Assembly (NCBI GenBank): GCA_963844565.1
Contig: CAWJON010000002.1
Coordinates: forward strand, 124,001 to 188,000
Source of the DNA: JAFEDN01 sp963844565
GTDB taxonomy: Bacteria > Pseudomonadota > Gammaproteobacteria > Coxiellales > Coxiellaceae
Length of the DNA stretch: 64,000 nt
Reading direction: 5' to 3'
The translations under genes and the position numbers were made by a program. The notes under the pieces were generated by a model. The model did no database searches. It saw only the letters and a list, made by a program, of their open reading frames with translations, and was not told the origin of the DNA. Shown one piece after another: positions 8,344 through 17,261 of this stretch. The stretch's first letter is position 1. Each line of letters opens with the position of its first letter.

Positions 8344-9825
8344 ATGAAAAAAAAATCCGTAAATTTCTTTTTTGTATTTCTCATCAATTTATTTTTAATA
8401 ATTAATGCCTTTGCTGCAAATACACCCCAAAAAACAGATGTCATTATTATTGGCGCTGGTATAGCGGGACTTGCTGCGGCGCAAGAATTAAAAAAACAAC
8501 ATTATCAAATTCTGGTATTAGAAGCGAAGGATAGGATTGGCGGAAGAATATTAACGAATAACCGATGGGGAACCGCTACGGAATTGGGAGGTTCTTGGTT
8601 GCACTCTACTCAAGTTAATCCATTAATTCCGATTATCAAAAAAGAAAATATCCCACTTGTTTCTACTCAGTATACATTAACCGCACCACTGAAAAAGTTT
8701 AGTTCTATAAGCATTTACAAAGGAAATGGTCAGTTGATGTCGGAAGATGAAAAACAAAAAATATTAGAACTGGTCAAGAAATTTAGCATTTATTTAAAAG
8801 ATCGCCAGAAGGAGTTCACCGATAAAAATTCCTATGACGATGTCATAAACAAATTTTCTGCTCAAGAAAAAATTTCATCGCAAGACACTCAATATTTAAC
8901 TTATTTTATCAAAGCAATTATTAGCTTTGATAACGGAGCCGATTTAAATCAATTTTCAGCTAAAGCAATTGATCCATTGGATCCCGAAAAGGATTTAGGA
9001 CCGGATATGCTTTTCAAAAGGGGTGGTTACTTTCAATTATTCAAAGATATGATTAAAGATGTCCCTATTTTGCTGAATCACAAGGTGACCCAAATAGTTT
9101 ATGATAGCGATGGTGTGAAAGTAACTGCAGCTGGACATGTCTATAAGAGCAAGTATGTCATTGTTACCTTGCCATTAGGTGTTCTAAAAAAAAATTCAGT
9201 AAAATTTACTCCTGCGTTGCCTAACGAAAAAATCCAGGCCATTAAAGATTTAGGTTATGGTACTTACAATAAAATTTATTTGCTTTTCTCTAAACCCTTT
9301 TGGGATATTAGTAGTGAATGGTTAGAGCTGCTGCCCAATAATCAGCATCCTGATGAATATTATGAGGTACTAAATTATTATAAATTTTCCAGACAACCTA
9401 TTTTGCTAGTCTTTGTAACTGGCAATTATGCTAAATCAATGGAAGATTTTTCGGATAAACAAATTATTACTCATATCATGCAACGATTGCGGTTGGCCTA
9501 CGGTTCATCGATTGTTGGACCTAATTCTTATATCATTACACGCTGGGGACAAGATCCATACTCATATGGATCTTATTCCTATCCACGCATTGGCAGCACT
9601 GAACAGAGTATAACAAATTTGGCAAAGTCGGTGTCAAATCGACTATTTTTTGCTGGCGAGGCAACTTCTGAGAACGATTATGGAACGGTTCATGGCGCTT
9701 ATCTTTCCGGTATCCGCGCGAGTAAAGAAATTATAGAAATAAAAGAAAAAGATTCTCAGAAACTGAGTTGGTTACCAAGATTAAATCCCCAGGAGCAGGT
9801 GTGGATCTTGTCAGCGACTGGCTGA
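8344..9825 (+). CDS. Exported flavin-containing amine oxidase
   Basis: This 493-residue protein begins with a signal peptide (MKKKSVNFFF, a hydrophobic core, then NAFAA at about residue 22). It is followed by the FAD dinucleotide-binding motif IIIGAGIAGLAAAQEL and VLEAKDRIGGR. The C-terminal FAD block RLFFAGEATSENDYGTVHGAYLSG is intact. These are the hallmarks of monoamine/polyamine oxidases, which oxidise amines to aldehydes with release of peroxide and ammonia. The substrate cannot be read from the sequence. GGGAG precedes ATG 8344. Export to the periplasm would place the activity outside the cytoplasm. The gene stands alone; the next gene is convergent. Confidence 0.9.
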   Translation: MKKKSVNFFFVFLINLFLIINAFAANTPQKTDVIIIGAGIAGLAAAQELKKQHYQILVLEAKDRIGGRILTNNRWGTATELGGSWLHSTQVNPLIPIIKKENIPLVSTQYTLTAPLKKFSSISIYKGNGQLMSEDEKQKILELVKKFSIYLKDRQKEFTDKNSYDDVINKFSAQEKISSQDTQYLTYFIKAIISFDNGADLNQFSAKAIDPLDPEKDLGPDMLFKRGGYFQLFKDMIKDVPILLNHKVTQIVYDSDGVKVTAAGHVYKSKYVIVTLPLGVLKKNSVKFTPALPNEKIQAIKDLGYGTYNKIYLLFSKPFWDISSEWLELLPNNQHPDEYYEVLNYYKFSRQPILLVFVTGNYAKSMEDFSDKQIITHIMQRLRLAYGSSIVGPNSYIITRWGQDPYSYGSYSYPRIGSTEQSITNLAKSVSNRLFFAGEATSENDYGTVHGAYLSGIRASKEIIEIKEKDSQKLSWLPRLNPQEQVWILSATG

Positions 9826-9831
9826 TCTCGT

Positions 9832-10548
9832 TCAGCCCGCGTCAGCTTCACAGATTGCAAAAACGCGGGCAGGCGCTTCTGGCCCCTGTTCAATTTTAAG
9901 AGGCAATACAAAAATAGTTGAGCCGACAGCAGGCAAGGCCTGTATATTAGCTACATTTTCCAACTGAAACAAACCGTGGTTAAGAAAAATATGATGTGCT
10001 GGATAAGTTTGACTGGTTCCCGGATCCAGTGAGAGCGTATCAATGCCTACCCCGATAATACCTCGTTTTACCAATAATTCAGCAGCTTCTTTGCCGAAAC
10101 CGGGAAAATGTAAAATTCCATTTTCATCGGCGTTGCAATATCGATGGGGTTCTTTCCAATATTGTGACCATCCAGTATAGGCGAGAATTATTGCTTTTCG
10201 GGGTATTTGTCCGTGGTCTTTTTCCCATTGCATAATATCATTCATGGTTATTTGGTAATCCGGATTTTGATGGACTGCCACAGAAACATTGATCACACAC
10301 CCTACACCAATCAGTTCTTCTAATCTAAAATCCGCCACGGATTTACCTTGTTGTGCGCAATGGCTGGGAGCGTCCAAATGGGTACCGGTTCCCGCTGCCA
10401 AATGGTAATTAGAAATTCTAAATTTTCCAGGAGAATAAGCCTGGCTAACTTCGTGGGTAAATAACGTGCTCCCTGGCCATAAAGGAATACCCTCACGGAT
10501 AGTATGGGTGAGATCAATCAATTGATGAGAACTTAAAAGGTGAGTCAT
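9832..10548 (-). CDS. Cyclase-family metal-dependent hydrolase (kynurenine formamidase-like)
   Basis: This 238-residue protein has the family core GTGTHLDAPSH at residues 53-63, an IDLTHTI start and a late IGVGIDTLSLDPG. The family includes KynB-type arylformamidases, which bind metal through an HxGTHxD motif. Here the first His of that motif is Gly53, so metal binding may differ; some relatives share this change. No other tryptophan-degradation gene is nearby, so the substrate is open. The gene converges on the amine oxidase with six bases between the stops. Confidence 0.8.
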   Translation of the reverse strand: MTHLLSSHQLIDLTHTIREGIPLWPGSTLFTHEVSQAYSPGKFRISNYHLAAGTGTHLDAPSHCAQQGKSVADFRLEELIGVGCVINVSVAVHQNPDYQITMNDIMQWEKDHGQIPRKAIILAYTGWSQYWKEPHRYCNADENGILHFPGFGKEAAELLVKRGIIGVGIDTLSLDPGTSQTYPAHHIFLNHGLFQLENVANIQALPAVGSTIFVLPLKIEQGPEAPARVFAICEADAG

Positions 10549-10604
10549 TTTTTTACTCTAAATAAGTACCTTTATCTTATCACACTTCAATGGGGAAAAT
10601 TTCA

Positions 10605-10653
10605 AAGGTCTAATTCCTTGTTTTAATGAGATTTTTAATTTTTTTTATCGACT
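10605..10653. repeat. Copy of the 586-633 repeat arm
   Basis: About 48 bases, including CCTTG(T/C)TTTAATG and TTTTTAATTTTTTTTATCGACT, match the right arm of the repeat near the left edge with a handful of changes. It lies between the divergent cyclase and outer-membrane genes. The family is AT-rich and may be a decayed MITE end. Confidence 0.5.
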
Positions 10654-10737
10654 GGCAATATGTTGCATTCTTAATGCAATTAGTGTATAATTCTTGACCA
10701 TATGCCATTATCCAATCGCCAAAAAAGAGGAAAGGTT

Positions 10738-11493
10738 ATGAATTTATTGCTTAAAGTTGCCGTTCTAGCCATAGCTGCCGGCGGAGTGAGTGCTCCAGTT
10801 TTTGCTTATCCTGATCAACCACCCGTAGTGCACAAGCATAGCTTTTATGTAGACGGCAATTTTGGCTTTTCTATGCTATCGACCCCTCAGGAATTTATCG
10901 CTGATTGTAGTCCTGATCATTATTATAATGGCTGTTACAACTCCACTTATTCATCAGGTAGTCTCGCTGCCGGCGCCGATGTTGGTTATCATTTCGCCAT
11001 TAATCCATCGTTTTTACTGGGTGGTGAATTAGGTTATTCCTATAATGGAAGATCTAGATACAACGCGGATTATAATGAATTTTATAATTGGTACTGGAGC
11101 CAGTATAGAACAACCATGAAAGTTAAGTCACAAGATATCCATTTATTGGCCACAGGAACCGTAGTATTTCATAATGGTTTTAATATATTTGTTAAAGGTG
11201 GCGCAGCTAAAGTGACGCAAAAATTATATGTGGATACACAAAGTTGGATAGATGACTATTTCCCAGTACCCACTGAAGCTTCCAGTCTCACCGCCGTTAA
11301 ACCGATGGCGGCCATTGGCCTAGGTTATCAAAGTGGTTTGTTTAACGTCAATATACAATTTTCACGTATTTTTGCAACAAACGCTAAAGATTTTAGTGAT
11401 ATGATGGATATGGATACTCTAACAATGAATAAGATTGTTAGCGTAGAAACCGTTAAGCTCGGTCTTGGTATTACGATTCCGTCGTCTCGATAA
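10738..11493 (+). CDS. Outer-membrane beta-barrel protein
   Basis: ATG 10738 is chosen because GAGGAAAGG lies just upstream and a signal peptide follows directly (MNLLLKVAVLAIAAGG, ending APVFA-Y at about residue 22). The mature protein of roughly 230 residues alternates polar and aromatic residues (FYVDGNFGFSML, GADVGYHFA, FLLGGELGYSY) and ends with a KLGLGITI strand. This fits an eight-stranded OmpA/OmpW-like barrel of the type seen in Legionella and Coxiella. Two Cys near residues 56 and 65 could form a loop disulfide. It converges on the sensor kinase with four bases between the stops. Confidence 0.85.
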   Translation: MNLLLKVAVLAIAAGGVSAPVFAYPDQPPVVHKHSFYVDGNFGFSMLSTPQEFIADCSPDHYYNGCYNSTYSSGSLAAGADVGYHFAINPSFLLGGELGYSYNGRSRYNADYNEFYNWYWSQYRTTMKVKSQDIHLLATGTVVFHNGFNIFVKGGAAKVTQKLYVDTQSWIDDYFPVPTEASSLTAVKPMAAIGLGYQSGLFNVNIQFSRIFATNAKDFSDMMDMDTLTMNKIVSVETVKLGLGITIPSSR

Positions 11494-11497
11494 ACCA

Positions 11498-14137
11498 TCA
11501 ATCCTCTTTGGGGAAATTTATAATAAAATGGGTGAATTTCCCCTCTATAGAGTTACAAACAATATCGCCTCCTTTTTGGATTAACGCCAATCGACAAAAT
11601 CCAAGTCCTGGAATTTTTTTACCATTTCTGTCTGAAAAAAATCGTTGAAATATATTTTTTACTGAGTCTGCTGTCATCCCTGATGCGGAATCCTTAAAAT
11701 GAAGTTGATAATGAAATTGACTTTCTTCAGGCCAAATATTAATTTCACCTTTCTCGGCACTACGAATGGCATTTAATGCATTATTGAGCAAATTATCCAA
11801 TAATTTTTCGATAAAAATAGGCGCAATTTTAAAATTAAAATCCATTGGAAAGTCTAAATGAATTAAATTTCGTTCTTCATCATTTAAAAAAGAAACTCGC
11901 TTTAAAGCATCCCTGACTACGGATTGTGCGGAAAAAGAAATAGTTTCAGGGGAGGTTGACAGAAGTTGCAGATTGTAAGGACGTAAACTGTTTAAAAACT
12001 CTTGCATTCTGTCAATATTTTGCTGAATAGAAGAAATCATGTTTTTCTCTATGGCTTGTACACGTTTTTGTTCCATTGGAGTTTGATCCAACAGCTGGTG
12101 ATTTATAGCCAATTTATAACCTTTTACCAAGTCACTCAGTGCGCCTTCAAAGTTATATTTTATTAATCGTAAAGTTGCTAGTGGGTTTGTTAAGTCATGA
12201 GAAATGCAACCAATCATTCGTGTCCAAGTTTTTGCAAGCAAATCCAATCGGTTTTGTTCCCCATAAAACTGTTGTTCATTCTGTTTATCTTGGTTATTTT
12301 TATTATCAGAAATAATGTTTTGAATATGTTCTATATCATCTTTTCTAATCAGGGTGATAAAACTAGGCAGTTCTTCTGGTTGAAAATCTTCACCTGACAA
12401 TATATAGAGATTTTTGTATCCCTGTTGATGTAATTTTTGTGCAATGGCTAATCCGTTGATGCCGGCGTTTTTAAAATTATTATCTAAGAAAATTTTTGAA
12501 TCTTTCGAATATTTAGCAGCATTTTTTAAGAAAGAATGAGGGTCATGATATTTGTCGATCACTTTATTACTTAATACAAATGAAACTAAAGCCTCAACAT
12601 ACGTTTCATCATCATCAACCAGCACCAAATCAGCTTTCTGTGGAGAAGGCAATTGGCGTTTATTGATTAAAATAGGCACTTCAGAAGCTAATTGCTTGGG
12701 AAGTATTTTGGTGGCGGTTTTGGCTGCTTCTTCACGTACAGCGGGGTTTGCATAATGACTGGTAACTAAGATAGAACGAAGAGACTTGGATTGGACGATA
12801 ACTTGCAATCCATTGATGGGTTGTCTTAACAGTTCATAATCCGTGAGGAGGAAAACTTTTTCTTTATCCGCAGGGTTCAAGCTGTTAATGAATTCCATGG
12901 TCTCGAGTCCATGAGTGAAATGCTTAATTTTGAAAGTGGGGATTTTTTTCAAAATACTCTCAAAGCGAGCATCCCAAGCTCCGTGAATAGAAATGTCGTC
13001 ATCCAGAATAATAATAAAATCATCGGAGTTAATGTGCACAGCCTCGGCAATCCATCGAGGAGTAGATAGTCTAGGAAATTTTAAGGTTATTTTAGTCCCT
13101 TTTTGCATTTCGGATAGAATGGAGAGTTCGCCTTGGTTTTTTTCCAATGTCTCCCATACCTGCAAAAACCCCATGCCATGCCCTTCTTTTTTCCCTTGGG
13201 TGAAAGGTTCATTTTTTAATAATTTTTCAATTAATTCGGGTGGAATTCCTGCCCCATTGTCTTCAATAGTAATCTTTACCGATTCATTATCTGCTTCGAG
13301 GATTAGACTAATTTTACCTTTTTTTCTGTCTAGTGCGTCAACCGCGTTATTAATAATATTTGATAGGGCACGTTTAAATGCGCTGGGTTCGATCTTAATA
13401 AAAGCAAAACTTCCTGTTTGCGAAAATTCAGTATCAAATTTTATGGGTAAATTTTGATATTGTAGTTTTTTTTCGGCTAAAGTTTGTAACAAAAATGGGA
13501 ATACTAAAATAGATTCGCGTTCTTCGACCACCATTTCATGGTTCTCCTTTTTTTTGTATTGATTCAAAAGATTATTAGCAATATCCTGAATACTCGTGGC
13601 CGCTTCACGTAATGCAATACGTTCTTTTTCGGGGATATTTTGGCAGGATTTCGCCAGCATAAGCAGGCTGGCGGCTGGAGACCTAATATCATGCGCTACT
13701 TGGGCAGCAATGTTAACCAATCGGTCTCTTTCTTTTTGTTTTTTGATATCGGTGATATCCATCGCAAAACCCAATAATCCAATGACCTTTCCATCATTAT
13801 CCCGGACTGGGGATTTCTGAGAAAGATAAATCCTTTCACCGATGGGTGTAACGATTCTTTCCTCGCTAATAAGAGGAGTATTTTCATTCATAATTCGATT
13901 ATCAGTCTCGTGGATCAGTTTTGCAGATTCCTGATCATTTAAGATCTCAAATATAGATTTCCCGATAAAATCTTCTGGAGATGAAAATCCCATATTGATG
14001 GCTTGATTTAAATTACTTCCCTGATATTTCCCTTCTTTATCTTTCCAAAACACATAGGGTAAAGATTTGAATAATAACTCTAAGATTTCATAGTATTTTT
14101 CAAGATTAGGTGAATTATTTGATTTTAATTTTGACAT
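11498..14137 (-). CDS. Hybrid sensor with two histidine kinase modules and two receivers
   Basis: Counting from an alternative TTG at 14146, this 882-residue protein has the order PAS (20-135), HisKA with H152 in AHDIRSP, HATPase with N box INNAVDAL and G boxes DNGAGIP and GHGMGF, receiver 1 (LDDD, phospho-acceptor D436, TS, K483), receiver 2 (VDDD, D555, LSG, RK), second HisKA with H650 in SHDLTNP, and a second HATPase (LLNNALNAI, a weak G1 DSASGM, PGLGF). No membrane span is present, so it senses inside the cell. I chose ATG 14137. No separate output domain is fused, so phosphate must pass to a partner encoded elsewhere. The two kinase ends around two receivers look like a duplicated unit. 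Confidence 0.9.
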   Translation of the reverse strand: MSKLKSNNSPNLEKYYEILELLFKSLPYVFWKDKEGKYQGSNLNQAINMGFSSPEDFIGKSIFEILNDQESAKLIHETDNRIMNENTPLISEERIVTPIGERIYLSQKSPVRDNDGKVIGLLGFAMDITDIKKQKERDRLVNIAAQVAHDIRSPAASLLMLAKSCQNIPEKERIALREAATSIQDIANNLLNQYKKKENHEMVVEERESILVFPFLLQTLAEKKLQYQNLPIKFDTEFSQTGSFAFIKIEPSAFKRALSNIINNAVDALDRKKGKISLILEADNESVKITIEDNGAGIPPELIEKLLKNEPFTQGKKEGHGMGFLQVWETLEKNQGELSILSEMQKGTKITLKFPRLSTPRWIAEAVHINSDDFIIILDDDISIHGAWDARFESILKKIPTFKIKHFTHGLETMEFINSLNPADKEKVFLLTDYELLRQPINGLQVIVQSKSLRSILVTSHYANPAVREEAAKTATKILPKQLASEVPILINKRQLPSPQKADLVLVDDDETYVEALVSFVLSNKVIDKYHDPHSFLKNAAKYSKDSKIFLDNNFKNAGINGLAIAQKLHQQGYKNLYILSGEDFQPEELPSFITLIRKDDIEHIQNIISDNKNNQDKQNEQQFYGEQNRLDLLAKTWTRMIGCISHDLTNPLATLRLIKYNFEGALSDLVKGYKLAINHQLLDQTPMEQKRVQAIEKNMISSIQQNIDRMQEFLNSLRPYNLQLLSTSPETISFSAQSVVRDALKRVSFLNDEERNLIHLDFPMDFNFKIAPIFIEKLLDNLLNNALNAIRSAEKGEINIWPEESQFHYQLHFKDSASGMTADSVKNIFQRFFSDRNGKKIPGLGFCRLALIQKGGDIVCNSIEGKFTHFIINFPKED

Positions 14138-14348
14138 TGTAAACAATATAGATAGAATCGTTAATTGGGGGTTGTGTACTTAGAACTCTATCATAGGTTG
14201 TATTAAAAAAGCAATTGAATTATAGAATTAAATATAAATGCGAGGATTTAATGATGTTTTATATTTTTGTATGTAATGTAATATATAAAATCTGATTTTT
14301 TAAAACTTAATCCCTCTAAGATAAAATGGTGCTAGTAATAAGCCCCTA

Positions 14349-15467
14349 TTGTTACAATATTTGAAAACCTATAGGGCGGAAAATATTAGGCTGATGACCA
14401 ATGAGGATAGTACCCACTTAGCATGTGCTAATCTTCGCAAAAAATACAACATTCCTGGGCTCCCTTTCAACACTTTATTGCCTTTTGTCAATAAAGTCGT
14501 TTCTAAACAAAGACTGGATAATATTGTTAGGATACCTAAGTTTGTTAAATTTAATAAAGATGACTATCAAAACAACAAACAATCTTATATTAACAAGCTA
14601 ATCAACATTTTGGGTTTTCCTATGTTCGCAAAGCCTATTGACTTAGTTAGTAGTGTTGAAACTCATTATCTCGCAAATGTACAGGACTTAAGAGAAATTT
14701 CTGAACGAATTCTCGCCCATGCCTATGAGTTTGAAATTGATGAATATATAGATGGAGAGTTATTTCATTGTGACGCCATGATTATAGATGGGGCGGTTAA
14801 ATTTTTTATGGTGGGAAAATGTAGTTTCGCCCTTTCAAGGTTCTTTGAGGGTAAACCTGTCGGTAGTATCCCAATAACTGATGAAGCTATGTTCCAGGAT
14901 TTGAAAAATTTCTGTGAAAAAGTATTTGTAAAATTGCAATGCCCACCTGGTGCTTATCACCTGGAAGTGTTTTTAGAAAAGAAAACTCAAGAGTTTGTTT
15001 TTCTTGAAATTGCAGCTAGAACAGGGGGAGCTTTGATTACTAAGGTTTATGAAAAGCTTTTTGACATGAATATTGAAGAAATAAATTATTTGATTCAAAT
15101 GGGAAAAATACACGAAGTTAAAATTACTAAAAAAGATATTTTTGCTGGTTTTTTAAATTTTCCAAAAATAAAAGGCATGGTTGCCAGCATTGAAAAGCCG
15201 AAAATAGACATTAAGCATGATTTTATAGAATATGTGCGCAGAGATGATGTGCTTGAGCAAGCGGAAAACTTACTCGACATTTCATGTAGTATAATTTTTT
15301 GGGACAAATCCTATTCTAAAATAGAAGAAACTTTCGAATATCTGAAAAATTATAACCCACTGAAATTAAATAATATTAAAGTTGAAATCAATAATCAAAA
15401 AGATCAGGTAATACAACATGTATGTTCTCGAGAAAAAACAACCTGGGCGCGGATTGACACTGTCTAA
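14349..15467 (+). CDS. ATP-grasp ligase, N-terminus apparently lost
   Basis: The 372-residue frame contains an ATP-grasp fold: LGFPMFAKPIDLVSS for the first Lys-bearing strand, EFEIDEYIDGE for the adenine loop, and VFLEIAARTGG for the metal-binding Glu/Asn block. These enzymes join a carboxylate to an amine or thiol using ATP. Family members carry a further 80 or so residues before the block that starts here. Upstream at 14326, out of frame, ATG opens MVLVISPY, which resembles the true N-terminus, then stops. A deletion plus frameshift is likely. The TTG start at 14349 has no ribosome site. The gene runs 50 bases into threonine dehydrogenase. It may be a pseudogene. Confidence 0.65.
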   Translation: MLQYLKTYRAENIRLMTNEDSTHLACANLRKKYNIPGLPFNTLLPFVNKVVSKQRLDNIVRIPKFVKFNKDDYQNNKQSYINKLINILGFPMFAKPIDLVSSVETHYLANVQDLREISERILAHAYEFEIDEYIDGELFHCDAMIIDGAVKFFMVGKCSFALSRFFEGKPVGSIPITDEAMFQDLKNFCEKVFVKLQCPPGAYHLEVFLEKKTQEFVFLEIAARTGGALITKVYEKLFDMNIEEINYLIQMGKIHEVKITKKDIFAGFLNFPKIKGMVASIEKPKIDIKHDFIEYVRRDDVLEQAENLLDISCSIIFWDKSYSKIEETFEYLKNYNPLKLNNIKVEINNQKDQVIQHVCSREKTTWARIDTV

Positions 15468-16467
15468 AGCCGATAAACCGAGGTATGGTGATGAAGATGT
15501 GTTAATTAAGATAAAAAAAACCGGTATATGTGGCACAGATTTGCATATTTATAATTGGGACTTGTGGGCACAAAAAACGATTCCGATTCCCATGCATATT
15601 GGACACGAGTTCTGTGGCGAAGTGGTTGCAGTCGGTAAAAACGTCAGTAAGGTACAAATCGGTGATCGAGTGACTGGGGAAGGGCATATTACCTGTGGGA
15701 AATGTCGAGTATGCCAATTGGGTAGAATTCATTTATGTCCTTCTACGATTGGTCTTGGAATTCATAGGCCCGGTTGCTTTGCAGAATTTCTCAGTCTACC
15801 GGCTAGCAATGTTTTCAAAATGCCAGATGATATCGATGAAAGCATTGCCAGTATTTTAGATCCTTTTGGTAATGCCGTACATGCCGTTTTTTCATTTGGC
15901 ACAGTAGAAAAAGATGTGTTGATAACAGGAGCAGGTCCAATTGGAATTATGGCGGCAGCCATTTGCAGACATATTGGGGTTCGGCATATTTTAATGACGG
16001 ATATGAATCATTATCGCCTTAATCTTGCTCAAAAAATGGGTGCATCTATCGCGATAAATATTGGCAATTATGATGCTGAGAAGGATACCATTAATCTGAT
16101 TAATGAAGAGATCAAAAAAAAGCATATCCATGAAGGTCTAGGCATGGGTCTGGAAATGTCAGGTTCGGCGATGGCGGTTAATACGCTGCTTTCCTGTATT
16201 AATCATGGGGGTAAAGCCGCTTTGTTGGGCATCTGCGGCCAAGATATGCTGATTAATTTTAATCAAATTGTTTTTAAGGGATTAATGTTAAAGGGCATTT
16301 ATGGGCGAGAGGTTGAAACGTGGAATAAAATGATTCAGTTAATCCAAAGCGGCCTTGATTTAAAGCCAATAATCACTCATCAATTTCATTACACAGATTA
16401 TGAGCAAGCTTTTGAATTAATGGATTCAAAGCAATGCGGAAAAGTGATTCTCAATTGGAACAATTAA
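15418..16467 (+). CDS. tdh: L-threonine 3-dehydrogenase
   Basis: At 349 residues it matches the family length and shows the full pattern: KKTGICGTDLHIYNWD (catalytic Zn Cys), GHEFCGEV, GEGHITCGKCRVCQ (structural Zn cysteines), DPFGNAVHA, the NAD motif GAGPIGIMAAA, and KGIYGREVETW. The enzyme oxidises threonine to 2-amino-3-oxobutyrate with NAD. The usual partner kbl, which cleaves that product to glycine, is not adjacent. The start at 15418 lies inside the end of the ATP-grasp gene, so the two are probably cotranscribed or translationally coupled. AGGT lies about ten bases before the ATG. Confidence 0.93.
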   Translation: MYVLEKKQPGRGLTLSKADKPRYGDEDVLIKIKKTGICGTDLHIYNWDLWAQKTIPIPMHIGHEFCGEVVAVGKNVSKVQIGDRVTGEGHITCGKCRVCQLGRIHLCPSTIGLGIHRPGCFAEFLSLPASNVFKMPDDIDESIASILDPFGNAVHAVFSFGTVEKDVLITGAGPIGIMAAAICRHIGVRHILMTDMNHYRLNLAQKMGASIAINIGNYDAEKDTINLINEEIKKKHIHEGLGMGLEMSGSAMAVNTLLSCINHGGKAALLGICGQDMLINFNQIVFKGLMLKGIYGREVETWNKMIQLIQSGLDLKPIITHQFHYTDYEQAFELMDSKQCGKVILNWNN

Positions 16468-16527
16468 AATTAACCTAAATTAATCAGTTAAAAATATTGA
16501 TGAGATTAAAGACTACTAAAAGACTTG

Positions 16528-16772
16528 AAATCCACTCCGCTTTGTTCAGCGACATCCGTGGTGGTTTATATCCTCGCATCGGCGAAGCCGATGCTCGGAA
16601 TCAAAGGGGGAGATCGCTACCGCTCTTCTCCCCCTTTAATCCCCCATCGGGTAAGGATTTTTCTACGAAAATTTTCTGTTTATAGTGACTGCGCGAAAAG
16701 ATCTCCACTGACGGGCCACGTTTAGACAACCTTGCGAGCAGGCGGATGTCGCTGAACAAGCCGGAGTGGGAT
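16528..16772. repeat. Family C inverted repeat (C1), interrupted by a family B copy
   Basis: The left end (CACTCCGC, TTCAGCGACATCCG) is the reverse complement of the right end (CGGATGTCGCTGAA, GGAGTGG). The right arm also carries GATCTCCACTGACGGG, as in the larger copies at 25470-26255. The left arm breaks right after GACATCCG, where a family B repeat begins (16565-16690). The order implies that B landed in C. The whole gap from 16468 to the RNase P promoter holds no gene. Confidence 0.75.
16565..16690 (-). repeat. Palindromic repeat family B, copy 1
   Basis: Read on the minus strand it has the family order: TTTTCGTAGAAAA, CCCGATGGGGGAT, a GGGGGAGAA...TCTCCCCC core, then CCGAGCATCGGC-TTC-GCCGATGC. 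It closely matches the copies at 18890 and 31195. It is nested inside the C1 element. Confidence 0.85.
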
Positions 16773-16841
16773 TTGTGTACCCTGGCGGCTAATGGATTGG
16801 TCTCTGCCTAATAAATTTTCGAGCATCGCCTTTGCTGAGAA

Positions 16842-16870
16842 TTGCTGCGAAATTTAAATTCATTTAAAAT
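16842..16870 (+). promoter_or_regulatory. Probable sigma-70 promoter of RNase P RNA
   Basis: TTGCTG at 16842-16847 and TAAAAT at 16865-16870 are 17 bases apart, and the RNA begins seven bases after the -10 box. This spacing is close to the consensus. Confidence 0.6.
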
Positions 16871-16876
16871 GGTGTT

Positions 16877-17255
16877 GAAGCCAGCTAAACAGTCGCTGTT
16901 TTATGCTTGTCATTAAAACAGAGGAAAGTCCGGGCTCCATAGGGCAAAGTGCCAGGTAACGCCTGGGAGGTGTGAGCCTACGGAAAGTGCCACAGAAAAT
17001 ATACCGCCTGTTCTAAAAGATAGGTAAGGGTGAAAAGGTGCGGTAAGAGCGCACCGCGTTATTGGTAACAGTAGTGGCACGGTAAACCCCGCTTGGAGCA
17101 AGACCAAATAGGAATCTAGCGGAATCAATGGAAATTGATTTTGCACTGACGGCCCGTCAGGCTTAGATTCGGGTAGGCTGCTTGAGGTGTGTGGCGACAC
17201 ATATCCCAGATAAATGACTGTTCACGACAGAACCCGGCTTATCGGCTGACTTCAC
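16877..17255 (+). ncRNA. rnpB: RNase P RNA, bacterial type A
   Basis: The conserved blocks are all present in order: GAAGCCAGCTAAACAGTCGC at the 5' end, GAGGAAAGTCCGGGCTCCATAG, GTGCCAGGTAACGCCTGG, GGTAAGGGTGAAAAGGTGCG, GGTAAGAGCGCACCGCG, GCACGGTAAACCCC, then CCAAATAG and a 3' block AACCCGGCTTATCGGCTGACTTCAC. The 5' and 3' ends pair (GAAGCCAGC with GGCTGACTTC) as in helix P1. The RNA is the catalytic part of the enzyme that trims tRNA 5' ends. It is about the usual length, and the gene downstream converges on it. Confidence 0.97.
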
Positions 17256-17261
17256 TTTGAT

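Noticed and set aside
12993..13457. Plus-strand frame of 154 codons inside the sensor kinase
   Set aside because: It lies opposite conserved HisKA/HATPase and receiver motifs and has no ribosome site or recognisable product.
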